Positions 17,844 through 26,096 of a stretch of 64,000 nt of DNA are shown here, piece by piece. This stretch comes from Methylomonas sp. 11b (lineage in GTDB: Bacteria; Pseudomonadota; Gammaproteobacteria; Methylococcales; Methylomonadaceae). The position numbers and the translations under genes were made by a program. The stretch lies in assembly GCF_000515215.1 (NCBI RefSeq), contig NZ_KI911557.1:434001-498000 (forward strand), in the 5' to 3' direction. The first letter of the stretch is position 1; every line of letters starts with the position of its first letter. The notes under the pieces were generated by a model, which searched no databases, was not told the origin of the DNA, and saw only the letters and a program-made list of their open reading frames with translations.

Positions 17844-18341
17844 ATGGCAACGGTTCACATAGTCTTTGGCCAGCAAGGTGCTGGTAAGACAACCTATTCA
17901 AGTACGCTTGCCGATCAAGAGCAAGGCGTGCGTTTTTCAATTGACGATTGGATAGGCGAGTTGTACGCCCCGGATTTACCAAATCCGATAAACATCGCCT
18001 GGATAATGGAGCGCGTCCAACGTTGCGAGCAAAGAATCTGGGCGGTGGCGTCAGATGTGGCGCAACGTGGCGGAAACGTGGTCCTAGACCTCGGATTCAT
18101 GAAGGTCGCCGACAGGTCCAGGTTTGTTGCTCTGGCCCAAGCTAAGAGTCTTTCCGTGCGCACCCACTTTGTAACTACGCCCCTTGAGATTCGGAGAAAT
18201 CGTGTTCTCTCTCGAAATGTCAGCAAAGGTGATTCGTTTTCTTTTGAAGTAACGCCCGCCATGTTTGACTTCATGGAAACGCAGTTCCAGATGCCCACCG
18301 AAAGTGAACTGTCAACCTCTGTCGTGTTCAACCCCCAATGA
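17844..18341 (+). CDS. Cassette gene 3: P-loop kinase-like ATPase
   Basis: 165 residues. Walker A GQQGAGKTT lies at residues 9-17, followed by FSIDDWIGELY, the usual acidic motif after strand 2 of zeta-toxin and AAA_33 type kinases. NVVLDLGFM acts as Walker B, and an arginine-rich lid (RRNRVLSRN) comes after. Proteins of this type phosphorylate small molecules, nucleotides or antibiotics. It lies 47 bp after attC2, and its cassette ends at attC3. The substrate is unknown; the fold call is good. Confidence 0.8.
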   Translation: MATVHIVFGQQGAGKTTYSSTLADQEQGVRFSIDDWIGELYAPDLPNPINIAWIMERVQRCEQRIWAVASDVAQRGGNVVLDLGFMKVADRSRFVALAQAKSLSVRTHFVTTPLEIRRNRVLSRNVSKGDSFSFEVTPAMFDFMETQFQMPTESELSTSVVFNPQ

Positions 18342-18369
18342 CGGCACAGATAGTTCAGAGCCGCCCGAG

Positions 18370-18441
18370 GGCTAACCCGGCAGTCACATGGACCTCGCAC
18401 GAAAGGCCGCACAAGGCCTGTTACCTTTCTTTACGCTGGGC
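18370..18441 (+). repeat. attC recombination site 3 (degenerate)
   Basis: The left core GGCTAAC exactly complements GTTAGCC, which begins cassette 3. The right end is less clear: GCTGGGC at 18435-18441 would be a one-base variant of GTTGGGC, which is what the next attC (GCCCAAC) predicts. Internal arms pair only weakly, so the site may be decayed. Confidence 0.55.
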
Positions 18442-18492
18442 CCCTGCACCAAAGGCGGTACCCAATCGCACCCCAAAGTAAATTGAGCAACC

Positions 18493-18822
18493 GTGGCTCG
18501 AGACAAAGGACTTGAAGAGATAGTCTTCGACGATCTCAGAACGACACCTGGCATCACGGACAAAGCAATGTTTGGCGGCTGGGCTTGGCTACTTTGGGGA
18601 AATCTGCTCTGTGGAGCACGTGATGACGGAATGCTTTTGCGGTTGGGAAAGGGTAACGACGATTGGGCTCTCGCCGTCCCAGGCATTGAGCCCATGGTCT
18701 CTCGCGGGAAACACATGGCTGGCTGGGTTCGCGCCGATTCGCGCGCTTTCGGAAACGACGAGATGCGCAGCAAACTCATAGCTGCCGCTCTTCAATTCGT
18801 TTCCTCGCTGCCCAAGAAGTAG
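18493..18822 (+). CDS. Cassette gene 4: TfoX N-terminal-domain family protein
   Basis: 109 residues starting with GTG. It has the TfoX-N pattern: ITDKAMFGGWAWLLWGNLLCG, then DGMLLRLGKG and a C-terminal RSKLIAAALQFV helix. Stand-alone TfoX-N proteins are common in integron cassettes and elsewhere; their molecular role is unclear, although full TfoX regulates competence in Haemophilus and Vibrio. The gene lies between attC3 and the disrupted attC4. Confidence 0.8.
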   Translation: MARDKGLEEIVFDDLRTTPGITDKAMFGGWAWLLWGNLLCGARDDGMLLRLGKGNDDWALAVPGIEPMVSRGKHMAGWVRADSRAFGNDEMRSKLIAAALQFVSSLPKK

Positions 18823-18896
18823 GGCCTATGTGTACGGCATCTTCGGCGTTGCCGCCTAGCGCTCTTGAGCTCTCTCATTGTTTCAGCCATCAGTGG

Positions 18897-18952
18897 CCCA
18901 ACATGGCGCTCAACCTCGCTCCCTTCGGTCGCTGGACGCTGCGCGATAAAGG
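18897..18952 (+). repeat. attC recombination site 4, left half, cut by IS66
   Basis: GCCCAAC core followed by ATGGCGCTCAACCTCGC and the typical CCCTTCGGTCGC block and GCTGCGCGATAAAG. The expected right arm and GTTRRRY core are missing because GTAAGCG, an IS66-type terminus, starts at 18953. Confidence 0.72.
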
Positions 18953-19985
18953 TAAGCGAGTGACCCTACCACTTTGCCCTTTCAGGCAAAGTCTGTTTAA
19001 TGGCGTCGATTTGCTCCGGTGTCAAAGGTAGCAATTCATCAATGCGGCTATTGGGCCAGATCGGCAGTTTTTCCAACGTCTCCTTTAACCATGCTACCGG
19101 GTTTAGACCATTAAGCTTGGCAGTACCGAGTAAGGTTTGAATAGCGGCGGCACGTTGCCCAGCACGTTCGGAACCGGTAAATAGCCAGTTCTTTTTGCCC
19201 AGCGCAATGGGTCGGATGCAGTTTTCCACCGGGTTATTGTCGATGGGCAGATGCCCTGTTTCCGCATAGCGGATCAACGCTGGCCAACGTTTTAAAGTGT
19301 AGTCCAAGGCTTTGGCAGACGCACCGCCGTGGGCGGTGCCGATACGGGTTTTCATGAGCCAGTCATGGAAGGCTCGCAGTTGTGGCAGACTCTTTTCCAC
19401 ACGCAATTGCCGACGGGCTTCGATGCTCATTTCTTTGCCTTCGGCTTCGATGGCATAGAGCGCACCGATGCGCTGCAAGACTTCAAAGGCCATGGGACTT
19501 TGATTGGCTTGATGTAAATCGAAGAACTTTCGGCGCGCATGGGCCAGACAAGCCAGCTCGATGCAAGCTTCGCCGTTGCCCGTGTTCGCGAACAGGGCTT
19601 TGTAGCCGACATAGTCATCGACCATCAGGTGACCTTTCCAGGTGCCCAGAAACTGACGAGCATGTTCGCCGCCTCGGCCCTTTTGGTAGTCGAAGACGAT
19701 GAGTCGCGGTCCGGCATCCGCCAGATCGTTGCTGCGATAGGCCCAGAGATAAGCTTTCTTGGTTTTGCCGCTGCCGGGGTCGAGTTGCGCCACCGGCGTT
19801 TCGTCGGCATGCAAGGTATTGCCTTGCAGTAGGTGCCCAGTCAGACGATCTACCAAGGGTTGTAGCGCCACACCGACGCGTCCGACCCAGTCGGCCAAGG
19901 TTGACCGGGACAAGATGAGGTTGTCACGGGCGGCGATTTGCTCCAGGCGATAGAGCGGCAGATGGTCCTGATATTTGCCGATCAT
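18953..19985 (-). mobile_element. IS66-family insertion sequence remnant
   Basis: Left terminus GTAAGCG at 18953 lies 13 bp beyond the transposase stop, as in intact IS66 elements. The element contains only the C-terminal part of the DDE transposase and ends abruptly at the Tn3-type inverted repeat at 19986. Accessory genes tnpA and tnpB and the other terminus are absent from the window. Confidence 0.85.
18966..19985 (-). pseudogene. IS66 transposase (TnpC), N-terminally truncated
   Basis: 339 residues remain of a protein usually about 500-530 long. The remainder begins in the conserved KYQDHLPLYRLEQI block and includes HADETPVAQLDPG (first Asp), the LMVDDYVGYKALF region, and NPVENCIRPIALGKKNWLF with the catalytic Glu and the IS66 C-terminal domain. 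The zinc-finger and DNA-binding N-terminus is lost where the Tn3-family repeat begins. It cannot be a functional transposase. Confidence 0.88.
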
Positions 19986-20025
19986 GGGGTTTGAGGCGCA
20001 GTGGAACGGAAAACCGGGTTAGCGC
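19986..20025 (+). repeat. Tn3-family terminal inverted repeat, left end
   Basis: Starts GGGGTTTGAGGCGCAG and includes TGGAACGGAAAACC, close to the canonical Tn3 38-bp repeat (GGGGTCTGACGCTCAGTG...). It lies 77 bp beyond the tnpA stop. It pairs with 35647-35686, with mismatches only at positions 16 and 31 of 40. Confidence 0.95.
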
Positions 20026-20102
20026 TTATCATGATGCGCCTTTGGGGTGGCCGCATTCGAAATTGTAAGCATCGATTTTGCTGCAAGCAGCGCTAACCAC
20101 CT

Positions 20103-23096
20103 TCAGTTATCTTTGCCCTCTTGATCGCGTAATGGTCTTAGCTCTCCGTTCGCGACCGATTCCGGTACCGAAAACGAATACCGTCCAAACATGTTGATAT
20201 GTTCATGCTGTAAAGGCGACAATCGGCTGACATCTTCGTCACTAACCGGATAACCTTCCATTCGAAGTTGGTTCAATGCGGCCTCCATATAAATGGTGTT
20301 CCATAACACAATCATATTCAGCACAAGGCCGAGAGCCCCCAATTGATCTTCTTGGCCTTCCCGATAATGTTGACGTAACTCGCCGCGTTTGCCGTGGAAA
20401 ACTGCACGGGCTACGCTGTGACGACCTTCTCCTCGATTTAGCTGGGTCAGAGTACTCCGGCGCATGGCCTCGTCATCAATATACATTAAGGTGTGAAGCG
20501 TCTTCTCAATACGCCCGAATTCGGCAATAGCCTGGGCCAATCGAGTTGGCCTATCGCCTACTTGAAGTGTACGCATGATGCCGGAGGCGGGAACTCTGCC
20601 CAGCTTAAGCGAGCCCGCCAACCGTAACATATCGTCCCAATGTGGCGTTATTTTCTTCAAACTGAGTTGATGCTTTGAGATCGAATTGAGTAAACCGTAG
20701 TCAGCTTTGGGATCAATCCGCCAAAAGCGGGTGCCGCCGACATCGGCTAAACGCGGACAGAATCGGTAACCGAGCAGGCGAAACAGGCCAAACACCACGT
20801 CGCTGTATGCACCGGTGTCAGTCATGATCTGCGTCGGTTGTAGATCGGTTTGCTGCTCAAGCACCACCGCTAATAAGATTAAGCTGTCCCGTAGCGTACC
20901 CGGCACCAGGATGGCATTCAGTCCGGAAAACTGGTTCGATAGTAGATTGTACCAAGTCACACCGCGACCGGTACCATAGTATTTTGGGTTGGGGCCGGCA
21001 TGAACAGTACGCACAGGGACAACGAAACGCATGCCATCCGCTGAGGCTACCTCGCCGCCACCCCAGACATTCGCCAACGTAAGGCGGCTTTGTGCCGCGA
21101 CCAGTGTGGCGTTGGCTGCGGTTAAGGTGTCGTCACGAATGTAGTTCTGGTCGACCCAGGATAACCGGTCACGTTTAAGCGCCGTTACATCCCCTCGAAT
21201 CAATGGCTCCAATCCGGTATTACAGGCTTCGGCCATCAACACCGCGCACAAACTGACATGGAGATCGGTGGCACGTGCCGAGCGTTCCGAGACATGGGTA
21301 AAAGCATCGGTGAAATTCGTGCGTGCGGCAATCTCCAGCATGAGCTCCGGCAGCTCAACTCGCGGCAACATATTGGCAACTTTATCGCGTAGCGCGGTCA
21401 GCGAGGCCGGTTCGTCCAATTTGTCCAGTGGACTGAGTACCAGTTCTTGTTTGTCGCCAATCGTATCGAATCGCACTGCTTGATTGTCAGGCAGTCTGGC
21501 GGCAACGGCTCGGTAAGTAATATCCAGCTCGTTGGTTATGGCCGTGAGCGTAGGCTCTGGGGCAGCGGATAATCCGAGCGTTCGGCAGATCAGTGGCCGC
21601 GTAGTTTCCCATTCTTCGCCTTTAAGCAGACCGGCACGCGGATCGGCATAACGCCAACTGGGCGCAACGAACACGTCCCGCCGGCGTAATGCGGTTTGTA
21701 ATTTCTCCAGCACACAAAAGGTGTAGGCGTGTAAATCGAATGAATCATCATCGCCCTGCACATGTTTTTGCCACGACTTGTCAGCCAATTCGAGCGGCGC
21801 ATCGTTTCCGGGTTTCTTCAGGGTGATATTGGTGCGTAGCCAATCAAAAGCGGCTACGACTGGCTCGCCATCAGAGTTTGCCCCGAAGCGGATATGCTCA
21901 AGCAGTGCGGGCAAAAACCGACGCACCGTTTTGTACTTGGCATCAAACTCATGATAATACACGTCGTCAGCGGGCCGAATTAGGGCAATCACACCATCAA
22001 CGGCTTGCGTCAGTGCGTCACGCGGAATTCTCTCAAACAATTGGGAACGCAGCTCAACATCGGGGAGCCCCGTATCCAACAGAATTTGGCAGGCGCCGGC
22101 TAAGGTTGCAGCCGCTTTATCGAGGTCTTTCAGCGTGCGAAGCCGCGCTTTTTTATCGGCTTTGATGGCGGCATTAAACAGGTCGCGTAGTAGCGCTTCC
22201 AATACTTCCAGCGCATCGTCTTGCGCAGTGGCCTCCAAGCAATGCACAAAGGCAACCAGTGTAGCCAGTCGGCGCTGATGCGGCAAACGCAATATTGCAC
22301 TTACTTTGGCGGTACTCGCGTATCTGGCCAAGGCCGCCAAGCGCGTCGTCGGAATGTGAGCCACTGACAATTTAATGCCAAGTTGGCGTACCGAATGTAG
22401 TCGAAGCAAAGCTTGTATCAGCGATGGGCCGCTAATCATCACCGGCCCAGTCCGCAAGCGATCCAATTGTGAATTACGATTGCCGTCTGCTATCAGCAAA
22501 AGCTTTTCAAGCCCTGCTTGCTGTCCACTACTGATGCCACGGCACAGCGATTGCCATAGTCGCTTCTCCACCCGACTGCGCAGACGGGCGATGTAACGTT
22601 CGAGGGTACTATAGCCTGGCAGCAAAACCTTATGCGTTACCAGCCAGGTAGTTGTTCGCTCGAACAGCACACTAGGCCGGTCAGTACCCGTCCAGCACAA
22701 AGAATATAACCAGCGAGTGAGACGAAAACCGACTTGAGGCTCGGTAATTTCGACATAGCCATAACAAGTACGGATTTCTGTCGCATGTTGCAATCGCTGT
22801 TCACCGAGGCTGTACGCCCGCAGACTATCCGTGATCGTAAGGCCCAGTTGCTTGGCTAGCGTTTGCATGACCGGAACGGGTATATCCAGCGGGTCGTCCA
22901 GGAAAGTACCCAAGTAGCGAACGGTGCAAAGTTGAGCGGCGAAACCAAACCGGTTGTGATCACCGCGCTTTTTGGCGATCAGCGCATGAGCAGCGTCATC
23001 AAGATGAAAGTAACGGGCCAAGTCATCACCTGATAAAGTCGCGGTAAAGCGGCCATAATTTTCACGCTGTTCGTTGGGCAGAAAGCCGACAGGCAT
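20103..23096 (-). CDS. tnpA: Tn3-family transposase TnpA
   Basis: 997 residues, full length for the family. The N-terminus (FLPNEQRENYGRF) is the DUF4158 DNA-binding region. The C-terminal third carries the DDE catalytic core, including QIMTDTGAYSDVVFGLF and, near the end, RHSVARAVFHGKRGELRQHYREGQEDQLGAL with LVLNMIVLWNT. It is replicative: TnpA binds the 38-40-bp end repeats and forms a cointegrate that TnpR resolves. No breaks are visible, so it is probably active. The promoter presumably lies in the 63-bp gap after tnpR or further up in the res region. Confidence 0.95.
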   Translation of the reverse strand: MPVGFLPNEQRENYGRFTATLSGDDLARYFHLDDAAHALIAKKRGDHNRFGFAAQLCTVRYLGTFLDDPLDIPVPVMQTLAKQLGLTITDSLRAYSLGEQRLQHATEIRTCYGYVEITEPQVGFRLTRWLYSLCWTGTDRPSVLFERTTTWLVTHKVLLPGYSTLERYIARLRSRVEKRLWQSLCRGISSGQQAGLEKLLLIADGNRNSQLDRLRTGPVMISGPSLIQALLRLHSVRQLGIKLSVAHIPTTRLAALARYASTAKVSAILRLPHQRRLATLVAFVHCLEATAQDDALEVLEALLRDLFNAAIKADKKARLRTLKDLDKAAATLAGACQILLDTGLPDVELRSQLFERIPRDALTQAVDGVIALIRPADDVYYHEFDAKYKTVRRFLPALLEHIRFGANSDGEPVVAAFDWLRTNITLKKPGNDAPLELADKSWQKHVQGDDDSFDLHAYTFCVLEKLQTALRRRDVFVAPSWRYADPRAGLLKGEEWETTRPLICRTLGLSAAPEPTLTAITNELDITYRAVAARLPDNQAVRFDTIGDKQELVLSPLDKLDEPASLTALRDKVANMLPRVELPELMLEIAARTNFTDAFTHVSERSARATDLHVSLCAVLMAEACNTGLEPLIRGDVTALKRDRLSWVDQNYIRDDTLTAANATLVAAQSRLTLANVWGGGEVASADGMRFVVPVRTVHAGPNPKYYGTGRGVTWYNLLSNQFSGLNAILVPGTLRDSLILLAVVLEQQTDLQPTQIMTDTGAYSDVVFGLFRLLGYRFCPRLADVGGTRFWRIDPKADYGLLNSISKHQLSLKKITPHWDDMLRLAGSLKLGRVPASGIMRTLQVGDRPTRLAQAIAEFGRIEKTLHTLMYIDDEAMRRSTLTQLNRGEGRHSVARAVFHGKRGELRQHYREGQEDQLGALGLVLNMIVLWNTIYMEAALNQLRMEGYPVSDEDVSRLSPLQHEHINMFGRYSFSVPESVANGELRPLRDQEGKDN

Positions 23097-23159
23097 ATGA
23101 TTTAACTTTACCTATAATGGTTGGCGCTGGCCTTGCGATATCACCAGATTAAACGTCTT

Positions 23160-23777
23160 CTAACCACTGGCCAGCAACTTTACCCCATCCGGCCGCAGTT
23201 CTCCCTTGGGTGAAACATGTCGATACAATGTTTGCCGGGTAATGCTCAGTTCCTTACAGAGATTTCCTACCGTTGTTTCCGGCTGCCCCATCGCCGCCAT
23301 AGCCAGCCGTAGTTTGGCAGGCGTCATCTTAAAGGGTCTACCGCCTTTCCTACCGCGTGCTCGGGCTGACGCCAAACCGGCTACAGTTCTTTCTGAAATC
23401 AATTCACGCTCAAACTCAGACAGCGCGGCAAAAATGCCAAAGACCAGCTTGCCGGCAGCGGTTGTCGTGTCAATAGCAGCGCCGTGGCCGGTTAAAACCT
23501 TGAGACCAACACCTCTAATGGTTAGATCATGTACCGTGTTAATCAAATGTCGGAGATCACGTCCCAGTCGATCAAGTTTCCACACCAGTAAAGTGTCTCC
23601 TTCACGCAATGCCTTGAGACAGGCAGCTAAACCGGGGCGGTCTTCTCGTTTTCCCGATGCATGATCTTCATAAAGGTGCTTTGAATCGACACCGGCCAGC
23701 ATTAACGCATCACGCTGCAAATCGCATGCCTGAGAACCGTCTGCTTTTGAAACCCGCATGTAACCAATTAACATCAT
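23160..23777 (-). CDS. tnpR: Tn3-family serine resolvase TnpR
   Basis: 205 residues. The catalytic Ser lies in the N-terminal YMRVSKADGSQ motif, followed by WKLDRLGRDLRHL (conserved Arg residues), the FERELISERT helix and a C-terminal helix-turn-helix (GNLCKELSITRQTLYRHV). It resolves cointegrates at res and often represses its own operon. Two adjacent methionine codons could serve as start (23777 or 23774). The res sites start 8 bp upstream, as expected. Confidence 0.94.
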   Translation of the reverse strand: MMLIGYMRVSKADGSQACDLQRDALMLAGVDSKHLYEDHASGKREDRPGLAACLKALREGDTLLVWKLDRLGRDLRHLINTVHDLTIRGVGLKVLTGHGAAIDTTTAAGKLVFGIFAALSEFERELISERTVAGLASARARGRKGGRPFKMTPAKLRLAMAAMGQPETTVGNLCKELSITRQTLYRHVSPKGELRPDGVKLLASG

Positions 23778-23784
23778 TCCGCCT

Positions 23785-23935
23785 TGTCACTTATACGTTC
23801 GATTAAGTGACAGGGCTAAAGAATATTCTTTACTGCGCCAAAATTGTCACTTAAACCGTCATTTATAGTATGACATGCAAAAGGTATGAAATTAATATTT
23901 AGTGACAAAAATCGCACCGGAAATTCGATGTTGGC
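23785..23935. promoter_or_regulatory. res site of the Tn3-family transposon
   Basis: Subsite with perfect TGTCACTTA/TAAGTGACA arms at 23785-23812, a second one with TGTCA/TGACA ends at 23845-23875, and a probable third that begins with TTAGTGACA near 23899. Three resolvase-binding subsites upstream of tnpR are the normal res organisation. Promoters of tnpR are expected here. From there to 24034 I see only one further TGTCAC half-site near 23979. Confidence 0.75.
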
Positions 23936-24034
23936 AAAAATTAGCGCGGCTCACGCTTGATTTCAAATCATCAGAAAATTGTCACAAGGTCAATTTAGAC
24001 CAAGGGAATAGCGCAGTCGTCAGTACATGGCACA

Positions 24035-24646
24035 TCAGACTCGCAACAATCCACGCTGTATTTGAATAGACAACCAAGCGGCCGCGATCCCGAGCAGCCA
24101 ACGACCGCCCAATTCGCAAAACACCATCCAGTCCACATACCACGGAATAGCACGAGGACTACTGCCTGACTCGGCGATGTCTTGAAACGATATTTCTAAT
24201 TTGCCTAATAGCTGTGCCGGCAAAGTGGCCATAACCACCAGAACTGCAGCCAACAAACCCAAACCGACCAACAATAATCGCTGCCGCCAGCCTTGCACCG
24301 GCCAAACCAGCAGAATCGAACCTTCAATCACTAGCGGCACAAAGCTATGCAGCAAATGGGCGGATGATTTCAACTCGGTGCCAGGCGGAATGAAATGATT
24401 GGCGTTCAAGTAAACAGGCCTAAGCACCCAGGCCGACAACTCAATCGAATAATCCAATTGAGATTGCACTGATTTCAGTAAGTTTAAGCTTGATGATAGG
24501 TCGGGAGCCATTGAGATCATGACCGCCTTAAGCAGCGGGAACAGCCCTTTTGCCAGCCATTCCCCAAAATACAAAACCAAGCCGGACAACACTAGCCAGG
24601 CCAGCAGACCTTTCATGGTCAGAACAAACAGCTCACGCCGGTTCAT
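24035..24646 (-). CDS. Exosortase-associated membrane protein
   Basis: 203 residues from the ATG at 24646, which overlaps the end of the exosortase gene by 14 bp. There are about four membrane segments: LLAWLVLSGLVLYFGEWLA near the start, LVIEGSILLVW, LLLVGLGLLAAVLVVMATLPA and LLGIAAAWLSI at the end. Between the first two lies a periplasm-sized loop. It resembles the small membrane proteins encoded right after exosortase H (annotated as exosortase H-associated), although I cannot confirm the subfamily. It is the last gene of the transposon cargo and probably a partner of the sorting enzyme. Confidence 0.65.
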   Translation of the reverse strand: MNRRELFVLTMKGLLAWLVLSGLVLYFGEWLAKGLFPLLKAVMISMAPDLSSSLNLLKSVQSQLDYSIELSAWVLRPVYLNANHFIPPGTELKSSAHLLHSFVPLVIEGSILLVWPVQGWRQRLLLVGLGLLAAVLVVMATLPAQLLGKLEISFQDIAESGSSPRAIPWYVDWMVFCELGGRWLLGIAAAWLSIQIQRGLLRV

Positions 24647-25205
24647 GACTTTGATTCGTTGAACCGAACGCCCACCAGGCAAAATAAAAACACCCCAACA
24701 CCACCATTAAGGTCGGTGCCACATAGGTATGAATCAGCTGAAACCAGCCGGGTTGGTAAGCGATGACGAAATACAACGCAAAGATACGCAGTAGATTGAG
24801 GCTATAAATCAAACCGATGCCCAGCAATAAACCGAGCAGTTTCCGCTTTAATCCGCACGGAAACACCAGAACGGCGGACACCACCAAAAACAACACACCG
24901 GCACCGTCACAGCCACGCACGATCTCCAGATCGGCCTTGGCCGAAAGCAAATGATTCTGCTTGGCCGATACATGCTCCAACGGAGCCAGCCAGTTGACCA
25001 GATCGGCGCAAATTGCCACCACGCCGTGGTAGTAGATGACATTGGCAAACAGGCCGACTGGAATCTTAAAATAGGCGTAGTCGAGTAGCGCGTAGCAGGC
25101 TACGAATAGTATGAATTGCAACCTCTCATGTCGGCCATATAGGCGACTAGCCTCAGAAGGGAGGTTGCATGAAAACAATAGCGTTACCTTCCATGTCGTG
25201 TTCAA
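24633..25205 (-). CDS. Exosortase/archaeosortase-family transpeptidase
   Basis: A 190-residue multi-pass membrane protein with the full exosortase triad: Cys99 in IVRGCDGAG, Arg140 in LNLLRIF and His159 in QLIHTYVAP. Exosortases cleave C-terminal sorting signals in the inner membrane and are thought to attach the protein to another molecule. The short size and the following membrane partner suggest an XrtH- or XrtM-like subtype; I am not sure which. A likely substrate with a matching C-terminal tail is encoded at the other end of the same cargo (34092-35333). The start is uncertain: TTG at 25205 or a later TTG near residue 29. Confidence 0.85.
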   Translation of the reverse strand: MNTTWKVTLLFSCNLPSEASRLYGRHERLQFILFVACYALLDYAYFKIPVGLFANVIYYHGVVAICADLVNWLAPLEHVSAKQNHLLSAKADLEIVRGCDGAGVLFLVVSAVLVFPCGLKRKLLGLLLGIGLIYSLNLLRIFALYFVIAYQPGWFQLIHTYVAPTLMVVLGCFYFAWWAFGSTNQSHEPA

Positions 25206-25258
25206 GACGTCCAGGCTTTTGGTGGACTCGATGCTGGCATCCTATAAGCCTTATCGAG

Positions 25259-26083
25259 TTATTTCAAAAGCTCAAACGACTTCTGATATTCCTTTGATAA
25301 TGCTGAATATCTCTGTGCCAATTCAGGTGCCTGTCCTAATTCAACGCCTTGTGTCAGCAAGTACCTTACTATTTTGTCACTTCCATGCAATACAGCCATT
25401 TCGATCAAAGACCATCCATAACCATCACGAGTATTAAGATCAATTGATGAGGGTAAGGCGGCAGCAAACTTTTCTGGATCGTTTTTTCGCAAAGATTTCC
25501 CCAGTTCAGATTCGTCGGGTCGTCTAAGATTTTGCTCTCGCGGCGATCTGAGGTCTTGTACCAAGCGTCCGCCAGAATCTAGGTATTTCGCTGCCTCCGG
25601 CCCGACATAATTAATACCGATATGCTCGAAACGCTTACGGATTGATTTTTTGAAGGCGTTGAAGATCGCAAGAGAATCCGGATGCATGGAATTCGTGGAC
25701 AGGCATCCCTTAATAAAGCCTTCTCCCCACTCTTCGCTTTTGTGAAAGCCGCAAGGGTCCAAAAATACAAAGTCGTAGTTTGGAGGGTCACCAATCTGAG
25801 AGGGCATAAACCCGTACTTTTCGGGAGTTTGCCGTTTATCCCAAAATTTGAATGGCAGCTCAGCGTTAACTGGCAATACGAAAAACCTAGTCTCACAAGA
25901 ACTTGGCCATTTACAAAAATCAAAATCAGGTACTTCTAAAGGCGATTTATAAACTGGAAAATCCGGTTCAAGCCGCCATTCATCCACAACATATTTCAGG
26001 TCAAATTGCGATGAAATATCCGATATGACAAGAGCATAATCATTTTTTGTTGCAAAATGATAGATGGAATGACCCCTAGACAT
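25259..26083 (-). CDS. Candidate immunity protein with ankyrin repeat
   Basis: 274 residues, soluble, with no signal. The first 190 residues match nothing I know. The last third holds an ankyrin-like unit (DGYGWSLIEMAVLHGSDKIVRYLLTQG). The ATG follows an AGGTAA ribosome site and lies 13 bp after the RHS gene stop. A small soluble protein directly behind an RHS gene with a variable C-terminus is the standard position of the cognate immunity gene, and ankyrin-type immunity proteins are known. Immunity is therefore inferred from position and fold. The 53-bp gap to the exosortase gene keeps it in the same cargo operon. Confidence 0.65.
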   Translation of the reverse strand: MSRGHSIYHFATKNDYALVISDISSQFDLKYVVDEWRLEPDFPVYKSPLEVPDFDFCKWPSSCETRFFVLPVNAELPFKFWDKRQTPEKYGFMPSQIGDPPNYDFVFLDPCGFHKSEEWGEGFIKGCLSTNSMHPDSLAIFNAFKKSIRKRFEHIGINYVGPEAAKYLDSGGRLVQDLRSPREQNLRRPDESELGKSLRKNDPEKFAAALPSSIDLNTRDGYGWSLIEMAVLHGSDKIVRYLLTQGVELGQAPELAQRYSALSKEYQKSFELLK

Positions 26084-26096
26084 TACTTGATTACCT

